7,946 nucleotides of DNA from Candidatus Peregrinibacteria bacterium (GTDB lineage Bacteria; Patescibacteriota; Gracilibacteria; Peribacterales; Peribacteraceae), in the NCBI GenBank assembly GCA_016215715.1, contig JACRIG010000030.1, forward strand, positions 1-7,946, in the 5' to 3' direction. The notes under the pieces are model-generated. The model saw only the letters and a list, made by a program, of their open reading frames with translations. It did not search any database and was not told the origin of the DNA. The first letter of the stretch is position 1; each line of letters opens with the position of its first letter. The position numbers and the translations under genes are program-made. Positions 1 through 6,990 of this stretch are shown here, piece after piece.

Positions 1-882
1 ATCCACTCGGTCGCCACTGCGCACGGCGGATATTCCGTGTTTGCCGGAGTCGGGGAGCGCTCGCGCGAAGGAAACGATTTATATTACGAAATGAAAGAGT
101 CAGGAGTTCTTGATAAAACCGCACTCGTCTTCGGACAGATGAACGAACCGCCGGGACCGCGCCTCCGTGTTGCTCTGTCGGGCCTCTCCATCGCCGAATA
201 TTTTCGTGACGAGGAACAGCGCGACGTCCTTCTCTTCATTGATAACATCTTCCGCTTCACACAGGCGGGCAGCGAGCTTTCCGCTCTCCTTGGCCGTATT
301 CCGAGCGCCGTCGGGTACCAGCCGACCCTCGCGCAGGAAATGGGCATGGTGCAGGAGCGTATCACCTCGACGAACCGCGGTTCCATCACCTCCGTACAGG
401 CCGTCTTCGTTCCGGCGGATGACTTAACCGACCCTGCCCCCGCGACGACCTTCGCCCACCTCGACTCGACCATCGTGCTCACGCGCGCTCTTGCCGAGCT
501 CGGAATTTATCCCGCCGTCGACCCGCTCGACTCGACCTCCACCATTCTTACGCCCGATGTCGTCGGCGAAGAGCACTATCAGGTCGCACGCTCCGTCCAG
601 AAGACACTGCAGCGCTACAAAGAATTGCAGGACATCATCGCGATCCTCGGAATGGAAGAACTCTCCGAGGAAGATAAATTGACCGTCCAGCGCGCGCGCA
701 AAATCCAAAAATTCCTCTCGCAGCCGTTCTTCGTCGCCGAAGTCTTCACCGGTTTCCCCGGCAAGTTCGTCTCCATGAAGGACACGGTAAAGAGCTTCAA
801 AGCGATTCTCGACGGCGAACTCGATTCCGTTCCCGAGCAGGCGTTTTATATGAAGGGAGGGATTGACGAAGTAAAAGCATAA
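1..882 (+). CDS. atpD: ATP synthase F1 subunit beta (3' part, 5' end outside window)
   Basis: This is the catalytic beta subunit of F1, which makes or hydrolyses ATP at the alpha/beta interfaces. Reading frame 1 is open from the first base, so the gene starts upstream. The 293 residues here correspond to the region from just after the P-loop to the C-terminus, so the Walker A loop itself is not in the window. Visible motifs, numbered by codon in the window: FAGVGER with the catalytic Glu at codon 19; Walker B-type LLFIDN at about 77-82; ITSTNRGSITS at about 121-131; the alpha/beta signature PAVDPLDSTS at 171-180; the DELSEED-loop variant EELSEED at about 219-225; and FFVAEVFTG near 242. The C-terminus (EQAFYMKGGIDEVKA) is normal, so the end is intact. 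It stops with TAA one base before the next ATG. Identity is certain. Confidence 0.98.
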   Translation: MHSVATAHGGYSVFAGVGERSREGNDLYYEMKESGVLDKTALVFGQMNEPPGPRLRVALSGLSIAEYFRDEEQRDVLLFIDNIFRFTQAGSELSALLGRIPSAVGYQPTLAQEMGMVQERITSTNRGSITSVQAVFVPADDLTDPAPATTFAHLDSTIVLTRALAELGIYPAVDPLDSTSTILTPDVVGEEHYQVARSVQKTLQRYKELQDIIAILGMEELSEEDKLTVQRARKIQKFLSQPFFVAEVFTGFPGKFVSMKDTVKSFKAILDGELDSVPEQAFYMKGGIDEVKA

Positions 883-883
883 T

Positions 884-1243
884 ATGACTGATCATGGACT
901 TCAGGATCGGCTCGAAATGCTAACAACTGGTAATATACAAGTTGCAAATATTGCGGAGCTTCTTGCAGGCGCGCGAGCAAAGGAAATACCGCTATGGGCA
1001 ATTCGTGAAGCATTGTCTCGCGGTTTTACAGAGCGTATTCGTCGGCTTACCTCGCGGGCAGAAGCACTTTCACAATCACCAAAAGGAGCTTCTTATTTTA
1101 GAATGTGTGCGGAAGAGACTCGAGTATTGCTCAAGCAAATCGAGCAGGGCAAAGATGTTGTCCTAATGTGTGATAGATTCGACGGAATTTGCATCCCGTC
1201 AAGCAATCGCAATAATTCGGAAGAATTTCTGTACGATTTATAA
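884..1243 (+). CDS. Hypothetical 119-residue protein inserted between atpD and atpC
   Basis: I do not recognise this protein. Its ATG lies one base after the atpD stop (TAATATG) and its stop is 6 nt before atpC, so it is packed as an operon member and could be translated by coupling to atpD. The product looks soluble and largely helical: there is no membrane segment or signal peptide. A charged Arg/Glu-rich middle (about residues 28-62, including WAIREALSRGF) and a second helical stretch (about 70-90) precede a short acidic tail. Two cysteines near residues 74 and 96 form no metal-binding pattern. Its GC content, counted by hand, is about 45 percent, clearly below the flanking atp genes, and it uses AT-ending codons including ATA. 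That suggests recent acquisition. No member of the standard F-ATPase gene set is expected here, since atpD and atpC normally adjoin. It could be an accessory or regulatory protein, or a passenger. The gene is probably real because it is open, tightly spaced and ends cleanly. Confidence 0.6.
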   Translation: MTDHGLQDRLEMLTTGNIQVANIAELLAGARAKEIPLWAIREALSRGFTERIRRLTSRAEALSQSPKGASYFRMCAEETRVLLKQIEQGKDVVLMCDRFDGICIPSSNRNNSEEFLYDL

Positions 1244-1249
1244 AGTTGC

Positions 1250-1672
1250 ATGCTGCATATCGATATCATCACCCCCGATTCTACAGTCTACAGCGGAGAA
1301 GCCTCGAGCCTCACGCTCCCGACTGCTGATGGTGAAATCACGGTTCTTCCGCATCACATTCCGCTTCTTTCGGTCCTCGTTCCGGGAACCGCGATCGTCC
1401 GAAAAGGGAGTGAAGAATTCGTCTTCGCTGTTTCGCGCGGCGTGATCGAAATCGACGGAGCGTCCGTTCGTGTACTTGCTGATACTGCCGACCGTCTCGA
1501 GCATCTGGAAGAAGCGGCTATCGAGAAGGCAAAGGAAGCGGCGGAGAAGCTGGTGAAGGAAAAGCGCTTCGACACCGAAGGATTCATCGAAGCGACGGCG
1601 ATTCTGGAGCGGGAGTTGGCGAGGCTGAAGACGGTACGACGACACAGATCGGGCCGCTCACTTCAACGCTGA
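1250..1672 (+). CDS. atpC: ATP synthase F1 subunit epsilon
   Basis: Epsilon belongs to the central stalk. It binds gamma and the c-ring, and its C-terminal helices can inhibit ATP hydrolysis. The 140 residues match the usual 130-140. The N-terminal beta-sandwich spans about residues 1-82, with the family pattern of an ITPD start, LPTADGEITVLPHH at about 23-36 and the GVIEIDG-VRVLAD strand pair at 64-78. A helical hairpin rich in Glu/Lys/Ala follows from about 84 to 126. The last dozen residues form an unusual strongly basic tail (KTVRRHRSGRSLQR). The chosen ATG gives a canonical N-terminus and lies 6 nt after the preceding hypothetical gene; no convincing Shine-Dalgarno sequence precedes it. 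The stop is TGA. Confidence 0.95.
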   Translation: MLHIDIITPDSTVYSGEASSLTLPTADGEITVLPHHIPLLSVLVPGTAIVRKGSEEFVFAVSRGVIEIDGASVRVLADTADRLEHLEEAAIEKAKEAAEKLVKEKRFDTEGFIEATAILERELARLKTVRRHRSGRSLQR

Positions 1673-1700
1673 CAGAAATCAGATCCTGTACACTTGAGCT

Positions 1701-1985
1701 ATGGATATGGAGCAGGTACATCATCAGCCAGATCAGTCTAAGCAAGCTTCGAAGGTTGCAAAATCTAACGAAGCCAACTGGGGGCTCGTGTTCGGTCTTG
1801 TAGGGCAGATCGGTTACATCATCGCAATTCCCGCCGTCCTCTTTGCCTTCGGCGGCGCGTATCTCGATAAATATGCGGGAACGTCGCCGTTGTTTGTTAT
1901 TCTGGGTCTTTCGATTGCGTTCCTCGCATCGGCATTCGGGGTGGCACGGGTTATCAAAACAATTACCGCTCTTGATAAAAAATAA
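1701..1985 (+). CDS. AtpZ/AtpI-family small membrane protein
   Basis: This 94-residue protein resembles the AtpZ/AtpI family of small two-helix proteins encoded beside Fo genes. Family members have been linked to c-ring assembly and to Mg2+/Ca2+ uptake; their role is not settled. A polar Gln/Lys/His-rich N-terminus (1-26) precedes membrane helix 1 (about 28-52), then the family-typical loop GAYLDKYAGTSPLF (about 52-65), then helix 2 (about 64-86) and a short basic end. Two ATGs compete: 1701 and 1707. GAG at 1696-1698 is 8 nt before the second, so the true start may be 1707, removing two residues. Its position immediately ahead of atpB is the usual one for atpI/atpZ genes and supports the assignment. 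Whether it is closer to AtpI, AtpZ or the AtpQ of N-type ATPases cannot be settled by eye. Confidence 0.75.
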   Translation: MDMEQVHHQPDQSKQASKVAKSNEANWGLVFGLVGQIGYIIAIPAVLFAFGGAYLDKYAGTSPLFVILGLSIAFLASAFGVARVIKTITALDKK

Positions 1986-2000
1986 TGTAGCAAAAGCACT

Positions 2001-2128
2001 GTCACACTGAGTCCTTCGTCGTCGGCCCCAGTTTTGTCATCCCGATGCGGAGACGAGGGACGACAAAACTGGGGCTCGCTCAGGATAAACTCCGGCGAGG
2101 GACGTGGTTCGTCGCCGCTCACCATGAC
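2001..2128. repeat. Imperfect palindromic intergenic repeat (MITE/REP-like)
   Basis: This lies in the 273-bp spacer between the AtpZ-like gene and atpB, which holds no convincing gene. The element begins GTCACACTGAG (2001-2011) and ends GCTCACCATGAC (2117-2128). The reverse complement of the end, GTCATGGTGAGC, matches the beginning at 8 of 11 positions, giving imperfect terminal inverted repeats. Inside is a strong hairpin (entered separately). Both termini resemble the dispersed TCAnnnTGAGC-type palindromes common between genes in many bacterial genomes; that resemblance is from memory. I see no target-site duplication and no transposase. The remainder of the spacer, 2129-2258, starts AT-rich (about 2128-2150) and then becomes ordinary leader sequence; I see nothing definite in it. 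Confidence 0.55.
2025..2075 (+). repeat. Strong hairpin with perfect 14-bp arms
   Basis: Left arm 2025-2038 (GCCCCAGTTTTGTC) is the exact reverse complement of right arm 2062-2075 (GACAAAACTGGGGC). After one mismatch the stem continues for 4 more pairs (TCCC 2040-2043 with GGGA 2057-2060), leaving a 13-nt loop. No T-tract follows on the plus strand, so this is not a canonical intrinsic terminator. It forms the core of the larger palindromic repeat and could act in RNA processing or as a 3' stability element for the upstream atpD-atpC message. Confidence 0.75.
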
Positions 2129-2258
2129 ATACTAAAAAGTAAATTTAAGTAATGAGGTCGTGGAAGGCCTTGAATCTATCCCGTCATCTTGCTAGCCTCT
2201 CGCCACAACATTCTGAGCCCTCCGCAGGCCGAACGCCTGCTCCTGAATCTTTATACCC

Positions 2259-3041
2259 ATGGCCTCCTTCATCCCCGTCCCGCCGCTCAGCTCCGAAACC
2301 CTGTTTCACATCGGGGAATTCGGCGTCCGTAACACGCTCATTATGGCGTGGATGGCGATGGCCGTACTCTTCGTCGTCGCTCTCCTCGGGCTCGCAACCG
2401 GCTATAAACTGACCCCCCGTGGCCGTTTTCAGGTGTTGCTCGAAATGATCGTCGGCGGACTCCATGACTTCTTTGACTCTATTTTCCAGAATGAGAAGAT
2501 GACGCGCCGGTTCTTCCCGCTCCTCGCGTCGATCTTCCTCTTCATTATTATCGGCAACTGGATGGGCATCCTTCCGGGGGTAGGCAGCATAACCATTGAG
2601 GGCCTGCACAACGGAGAAATAGCAGCGATACCGCTCTTCCGTTCGATGAACGCGGACGTGAATATGACACTCGTCTTTGCGATTGTCGCGATCATCTTCA
2701 CGCAGGTCGTTGGTCTCGCGACTATTGGAATCTTCCCGCACGCCGGCAAGTACTTCGTGATGCCGTGGAAGAAGCCGTACGTGCTGGGTACCTTCATTGG
2801 CATTCTCGAGTTCATCGGAGAGTTCGCACGCATCATTTCCTTCACCTTCCGTCTCTTTGGAAATATTTTCGCAGGAGAAGTGCTCCTCGTCGTCGTCAGT
2901 TCCCTCGTTCCCTACTTAGTGCCGATCCCGTTCCTCGGCCTCGAAATCTTCGTCGGCTTCATTCAGGCAATGGTGTTCTCAATGCTGACGGCCGTCTTCA
3001 TTCTCATGGCGATGCAGTCGCATGGAGAAGGGGCGCATTGA
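2259..3041 (+). CDS. atpB: ATP synthase Fo subunit a
   Basis: Subunit a is the membrane stator that forms the two half-channels against the c-ring. The 260 residues contain the usual hydrophobic helices, at roughly 25-48, 86-107, 134-160, 175-215 and 222-252. The invariant arginine is R198 in FRLFGNIFAGE, corresponding to E. coli aR210, with E207 at the position of aE219. In the last helix, Q236 matches the conserved Gln near E. coli 252 and E229 falls where E. coli has His245. RSMNADVNMT (about 128-137) is the family's conserved loop. The chosen ATG gives a normal short N-terminus; the region before it lacks a Shine-Dalgarno sequence and is pyrimidine-rich. It follows the palindromic spacer and precedes a heptamer-repeat hairpin that starts directly after its TGA stop. 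Confidence 0.97.
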   Translation: MASFIPVPPLSSETLFHIGEFGVRNTLIMAWMAMAVLFVVALLGLATGYKLTPRGRFQVLLEMIVGGLHDFFDSIFQNEKMTRRFFPLLASIFLFIIIGNWMGILPGVGSITIEGLHNGEIAAIPLFRSMNADVNMTLVFAIVAIIFTQVVGLATIGIFPHAGKYFVMPWKKPYVLGTFIGILEFIGEFARIISFTFRLFGNIFAGEVLLVVVSSLVPYLVPIPFLGLEIFVGFIQAMVFSMLTAVFILMAMQSHGEGAH

Positions 3042-3121
3042 CGGTTAAAAGTTATAGGTTAAGAGTTACGGGTTATTTTAAAGTATTCAACTCGTAACTT
3101 TTAACTCGTAACCCGTAACCG
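3042..3121. repeat. Inverted heptamer-repeat array between atpB and atpE
   Basis: Five GTTAnnn units start at 3044, 3051, 3058, 3065 and 3072, exactly 7 nt apart. Five complementary units with TAAC or CAAC cores follow at 3088, 3095, 3102, 3109 and 3116, again exactly 7 apart. The two arms can fold into a long imperfect hairpin with a loop near 3076-3087. The outermost six pairs are CGGTTA (3042-3047) with TAACCG (3116-3121). An alternative register pairs the 11-mer GTTACGGGTTA (3065-3075) exactly with 3109-3119. The array starts directly after the atpB stop. It resembles short tandem heptamer repeats known from some bacterial genomes, such as cyanobacterial STRRs; relatedness is not shown. 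Confidence 0.85.
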
Positions 3122-3143
3122 AGTCGGATACCCATTTTCACCC

Positions 3144-3172
3144 TTGATTCTTTTGCCACCCATCCTTACAAT
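3144..3172 (+). promoter_or_regulatory. Candidate sigma70-type promoter upstream of atpE
   Basis: TTGATT at 3144-3149 (4 of 6 to the -35 consensus) is separated by exactly 17 bases from TACAAT at 3167-3172 (5 of 6 to the -10 consensus). Transcription would begin near 3179, about 34 nt ahead of the atpE start. It lies downstream of the atpB/atpE hairpin, where an internal promoter would raise c-subunit expression. Such matches can occur by chance, and the organism's promoter consensus is unknown. Confidence 0.45.
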
Positions 3173-3212
3173 CCGCGCGCTTTATCATTCTCATTCATTT
3201 CTCCCCACCCGT

Positions 3213-3479
3213 ATGGCAGCTGAAGTCGTTACCACCGCAGCGTCAACCGCGCTCGACCCTATCTTCGCGAAAAACATCGCCATGGCTCTTGCCATGGGTC
3301 TCGGTGCCATAGGACCTGGCATCGGCATCGGCATCATCGGCGGTAAGGCTGTCGAGGCCGTCGGCCGCAACCCCGAAGCCTCCGGAAAGATCCAGACTCC
3401 GATGATTCTCTGTATCGCCTTCGCGGAAGCGGTCGCCATTTACGCTCTCGTCGTTGCGCTCATCGTCAAATTCGTCTGA
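3213..3479 (+). CDS. atpE: ATP synthase Fo subunit c
   Basis: Subunit c forms the rotating membrane ring. Starting at the ATG at 3213 gives 88 residues, normal for the family. Helix 1 (about 20-47) carries the glycine-rich packing motif GLGAIGPGIGIG (29-40). The polar loop contains R52-N53-P54. Helix 2 (about 62-87) carries the ion-binding carboxylate E72 in FAEAVAIY. The ligands that accompany this Glu in Na+ c-rings (Gln in helix 1, Ser after the Glu) are replaced by I39 and A73, which points to proton coupling. An in-frame TTG at 3144 would add 23 residues but coincides with a candidate -35 box and gives an unusual N-terminus, so it was not used. The leader is CT-rich without a Shine-Dalgarno sequence. 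Hairpin-forming heptamer arrays lie on both sides of the gene. Confidence 0.96.
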   Translation: MAAEVVTTAASTALDPIFAKNIAMALAMGLGAIGPGIGIGIIGGKAVEAVGRNPEASGKIQTPMILCIAFAEAVAIYALVVALIVKFV

Positions 3480-3490
3480 TCCAGTTTTTT

Positions 3491-3549
3491 AGTTATTAGT
3501 TAATTAGTTATTAGTTAGAAACTAACAAACTAGTAACTAACAACCTAAC
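3491..3549. repeat. Inverted heptamer-repeat array between atpE and atpF
   Basis: GTTA cores occur at 3492, 3499, 3507 and 3514 (spacing 7, 8, 7), followed by the opposite-strand form TAAC at 3523, 3534, 3538 and 3546. The centre is a tight hairpin, GTTAG-AAA-CTAAC (3514-3526), and the outer arms can pair imperfectly. A T6 run (3485-3490) precedes rather than follows the structure, so it is not a standard terminator on the plus strand. Sequence details differ from the atpB/atpE array, but the core tetramer, period and inverted layout are the same. Confidence 0.75.
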
Positions 3550-3575
3550 GAACTTCTTAGCCCGCCCTCCCCCTT

Positions 3576-4082
3576 ATGGAATTACTCAACACCCTCGGCA
3601 TCGACTGGAAACTGCTGATTGTCCAGCTGATTAACTTCGTCCTCCTCATCGCTGTTCTCACGTACCTCCTCTACAAGCCGGTTCTGCGTGTTCTCGATGA
3701 GCGCAAGGCGCGCATTCAAAAATCGATGGAGGATGCGAAGAAGGTAGAACAGATGAAGAAAGACATGGATGATGTTCGCAAAGAGCAGATGAAGAAGCTC
3801 GATGCGGAAACGGGCAAGCTGCTTGAGGCCGCACGTAAGCATGCTGATGACATGAAGAAGGAGATGGTTTCGCGCGCACAGGAGGAAGCGGCAGGAATTG
3901 TGGCGAAGGCGCAGGAGCAGCTGGGTGCAGAACGCAGCCGCATGGTGTCTGAAATTCAGGGAACACTCGCCGACATTGTCGTCCGCATGACCGAGAAAGT
4001 ATTGCAGCGTGAATTCGCAAAAACCGATCAGGAGCGGATTCTTGGCTCTATTAAGCAGGATCTTCCCGCTCTCCTCAAATGA
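3576..4082 (+). CDS. atpF: ATP synthase Fo subunit b
   Basis: Subunit b is the peripheral stalk that ties subunit a to F1. Its 168 residues have the canonical layout: a short N-terminus (MELLNTLGIDW), a single membrane helix at about 12-34 ending YLLYKPVLRVLDERK, then a long Lys/Glu/Ala-rich coiled coil from about 40 to 130, and a C-terminal delta-binding region (about 130-168) ending LPALLK. Length is near the E. coli value of 156. The ATG used is preceded by a strongly pyrimidine-rich stretch, with no Shine-Dalgarno sequence. Only one b gene is present, so the stalk would be a homodimer. It is separate from atpH by 51 nt and is not fused to delta. Confidence 0.95.
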   Translation: MELLNTLGIDWKLLIVQLINFVLLIAVLTYLLYKPVLRVLDERKARIQKSMEDAKKVEQMKKDMDDVRKEQMKKLDAETGKLLEAARKHADDMKKEMVSRAQEEAAGIVAKAQEQLGAERSRMVSEIQGTLADIVVRMTEKVLQREFAKTDQERILGSIKQDLPALLK

Positions 4083-4133
4083 TGCGGCTCCGCGCTTCGC
4101 TTCGCCGACATTCATCCTTTTCCGACTATTGAT

Positions 4134-4478
4134 ATGAAGGTCACTGCCAATGACATCGCCCGCGCTCTTCTTGAGCTCAGCAAGTCGATGCCGGACGGGC
4201 AGGTTTTTTTGAAAGATGTCCGCGATGAACTGAATCGTTCCATTTCCGGAGAAGCGCTGACTGTAACAGTCACAACCCCCGAAGGTTCGGCTCACGATCT
4301 CGCAGAGGGTGTGAAGCAGATGATCGAGAAGAAAACGGGGAAGGCCGTACAGGTGATCGAGCAGGCCGATCCGTCGCTCATCGGCGGCGCGGTGGTGAAG
4401 CTCGGCGATCAGCAAATCGATTTCAGTCTCCGCGGCGGCCTCATGCAACTGACAGACCGCCTTCGTTCCCATTCATAA
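4134..4478 (+). CDS. atpH: ATP synthase F1 subunit delta, N-terminally minimal form
   Basis: Delta links the top of F1 to the b stalk. Recognition rests on the C-terminal domain: a beta-strand VTVTTPEG (about 44-51), a helix, then VQVIEQADPSLIGGAVVKLGD with the hallmark DPSLIGG near residues 79-85, and the closing IDFSLRGGLMQLTDRL. Total length is only 114 residues against about 175-180 in typical delta. The usual six-helix N-terminal domain is reduced to about 36 residues (one or two helices). Only 51 nt separate it from atpF and the gene has an ATG start, so the missing part is not hidden upstream by a frameshift. The alpha N-terminal helix that normally docks on that domain is still present in atpA. 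Leader without Shine-Dalgarno sequence; stop TAA at the edge of a heptamer repeat. Confidence 0.88.
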   Translation: MKVTANDIARALLELSKSMPDGQVFLKDVRDELNRSISGEALTVTVTTPEGSAHDLAEGVKQMIEKKTGKAVQVIEQADPSLIGGAVVKLGDQQIDFSLRGGLMQLTDRLRSHS

Positions 4479-4510
4479 ACCAGCAACCAGAAACCAGCTA
4501 ACCAGCAACC
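4478..4510 (+). repeat. Tandem AACC heptamer repeat just before atpA
   Basis: AACC cores begin at 4478, 4485, 4492, 4500 and 4507 (spacing 7, 7, 8, 7), mostly as AACCAGC or AACCAGA. The array fills the whole 34-nt spacer from the last base of the atpH stop to 2 nt before the atpA ATG, so it occupies the place of a ribosome binding site. Unlike the two upstream arrays it has a single orientation and no hairpin partner. Confidence 0.8.
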
Positions 4511-4512
4511 TT

Positions 4513-6051
<1,539 letters not shown>

Positions 6052-6057
6052 AACACC

Positions 6058-6990
6058 ATGGCCCGCAGTCTCCGCGACCTTCGGCGCAAAATGAAGGCGA
6101 TCAAGTCGACGCGTCAGGTGACGAAAGCCATGGAACTCGTGTCCGCGTCGAAGATGCGCCGTGCAGTCCAGAACGCACAGTTGCTGCGCCGCTACGCGCT
6201 CACGGCATGGGCAATTTTGCAAAAGCTTGCTGCGGCCCACACGGGAACGCACCCGTGGCTACAGGAACGACCCGTGAAAAAAGTACTCGCAATTATTTTC
6301 ACGAGCGACCGCGGACTCTGCGGCAGTCTGAACACGCAGCTCTTCCGCGCACTCAATCAGTACGTGAACGGACTGAAGAAGATCAATTCATTTGAGAAGA
6401 TCGACTTCATTGCCATCGGACGCAAAGGGCAACAGTTTTTGGCCCGCACCGGACAGAATGTCGTCGCTGCCTTTCCCGCTCTCAGCAATCATCCCAAATT
6501 CAGCGATGTACTCCCGATGACCCGCATGGCTCTCGAAGGATTCAGGAAAGGCGACTACGACCACGTCGTCATTCTCTATACCGATTTTATCTCCGCGCTC
6601 GCACAGGAGCCGGGCGCAAAAGTGCTCCTGCCGTTCTCCGAGACAGAACTCAAAAAAATGATCGAAGGTCTTTCGCCGGACAAGCGACAGACGAAGGAAG
6701 CGCAGGAAGCGATGAAGTATGAAGTCCCTGCAAGTGAGTACGTTTTTGAGCCTTCGGAAGAAGACGTTCTCGACCGCATCCTCCCGCAACTCACGGAAAT
6801 GCAGGTGTATCAGGCCGTGCTCGAATCCGCCGCCTCTGAACACTCCGCCCGCATGGTCGCAATGCGTTCGGCCTCCGACAACGCATCCGACATCCTCTAC
6901 GACCTCACCCTCAGCTATAACCAGACCCGTCAGGGGAACATCACCGCGGAGCTTGCGGAGCTTTCAGCCAGTAAGGCAGCATTGGATTGA
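6058..6990 (+). CDS. atpG: ATP synthase F1 subunit gamma
   Basis: Gamma is the rotor shaft inside the alpha/beta hexamer. Its 310 residues are slightly longer than E. coli (287), within family range. The N-terminal coiled-coil helix carries LRRKMKAIKSTRQVTKAMEL (8-27) and VSASKMRRA (28-36). The conserved turn SDRGLCGSLN lies at 83-92. The C-terminal helix contains the MRSASDNA motif and LSYNQTRQGNITAEL. The end, ITAELAELSASKAALD (295-310), has Ser-Lys where the family signature usually has Gly-Ala, a mild divergence. A weak AGG (6046-6048) lies 9 nt before the ATG, the nearest thing to a Shine-Dalgarno sequence in this cluster. It is the last atp gene here, and its TGA touches the purB stop codon on the other strand. 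Confidence 0.97.
   Translation: MARSLRDLRRKMKAIKSTRQVTKAMELVSASKMRRAVQNAQLLRRYALTAWAILQKLAAAHTGTHPWLQERPVKKVLAIIFTSDRGLCGSLNTQLFRALNQYVNGLKKINSFEKIDFIAIGRKGQQFLARTGQNVVAAFPALSNHPKFSDVLPMTRMALEGFRKGDYDHVVILYTDFISALAQEPGAKVLLPFSETELKKMIEGLSPDKRQTKEAQEAMKYEVPASEYVFEPSEEDVLDRILPQLTEMQVYQAVLESAASEHSARMVAMRSASDNASDILYDLTLSYNQTRQGNITAELAELSASKAALD

Noticed and set aside
2025..2075. Intrinsic terminator after the AtpZ-like gene
   Set aside because: The stem is strong but no T-tract follows it on the plus strand, so only a hairpin or repeat is claimed.
2152..2412. 86-codon plus-strand frame overlapping the atpB start, considered as an AtpR-like gene
   Set aside because: The product is Ser/Pro/Arg-rich with no membrane helices and overlaps atpB out of frame, so it is not AtpR and probably not a gene.
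3144..3212. N-terminal extension of atpE from TTG at 3144
   Set aside because: It would add 23 atypical residues. The ATG at 3213 gives a normal 88-residue c subunit, and 3144 coincides with a candidate -35 box.
3213..3479. Sodium-translocating (N-type) ATPase
   Set aside because: The D-C-first order suggested it, but the c subunit lacks the Na+ ligands (I39, A73), atpH is present and no AtpR-like gene is visible.
4083..4133. Frameshifted N-terminal part of delta upstream of atpH
   Set aside because: Only 51 nt lie between atpF and atpH, far too short for about 70 missing residues, and atpF is of normal length.
3582..4472. Long open frame (296 codons) on the minus strand across atpF and atpH
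   Set aside because: It lies antisense to two clearly identified genes, and its translation is low-complexity His/Leu/Arg-rich, as expected from the reverse complement of biased codons.
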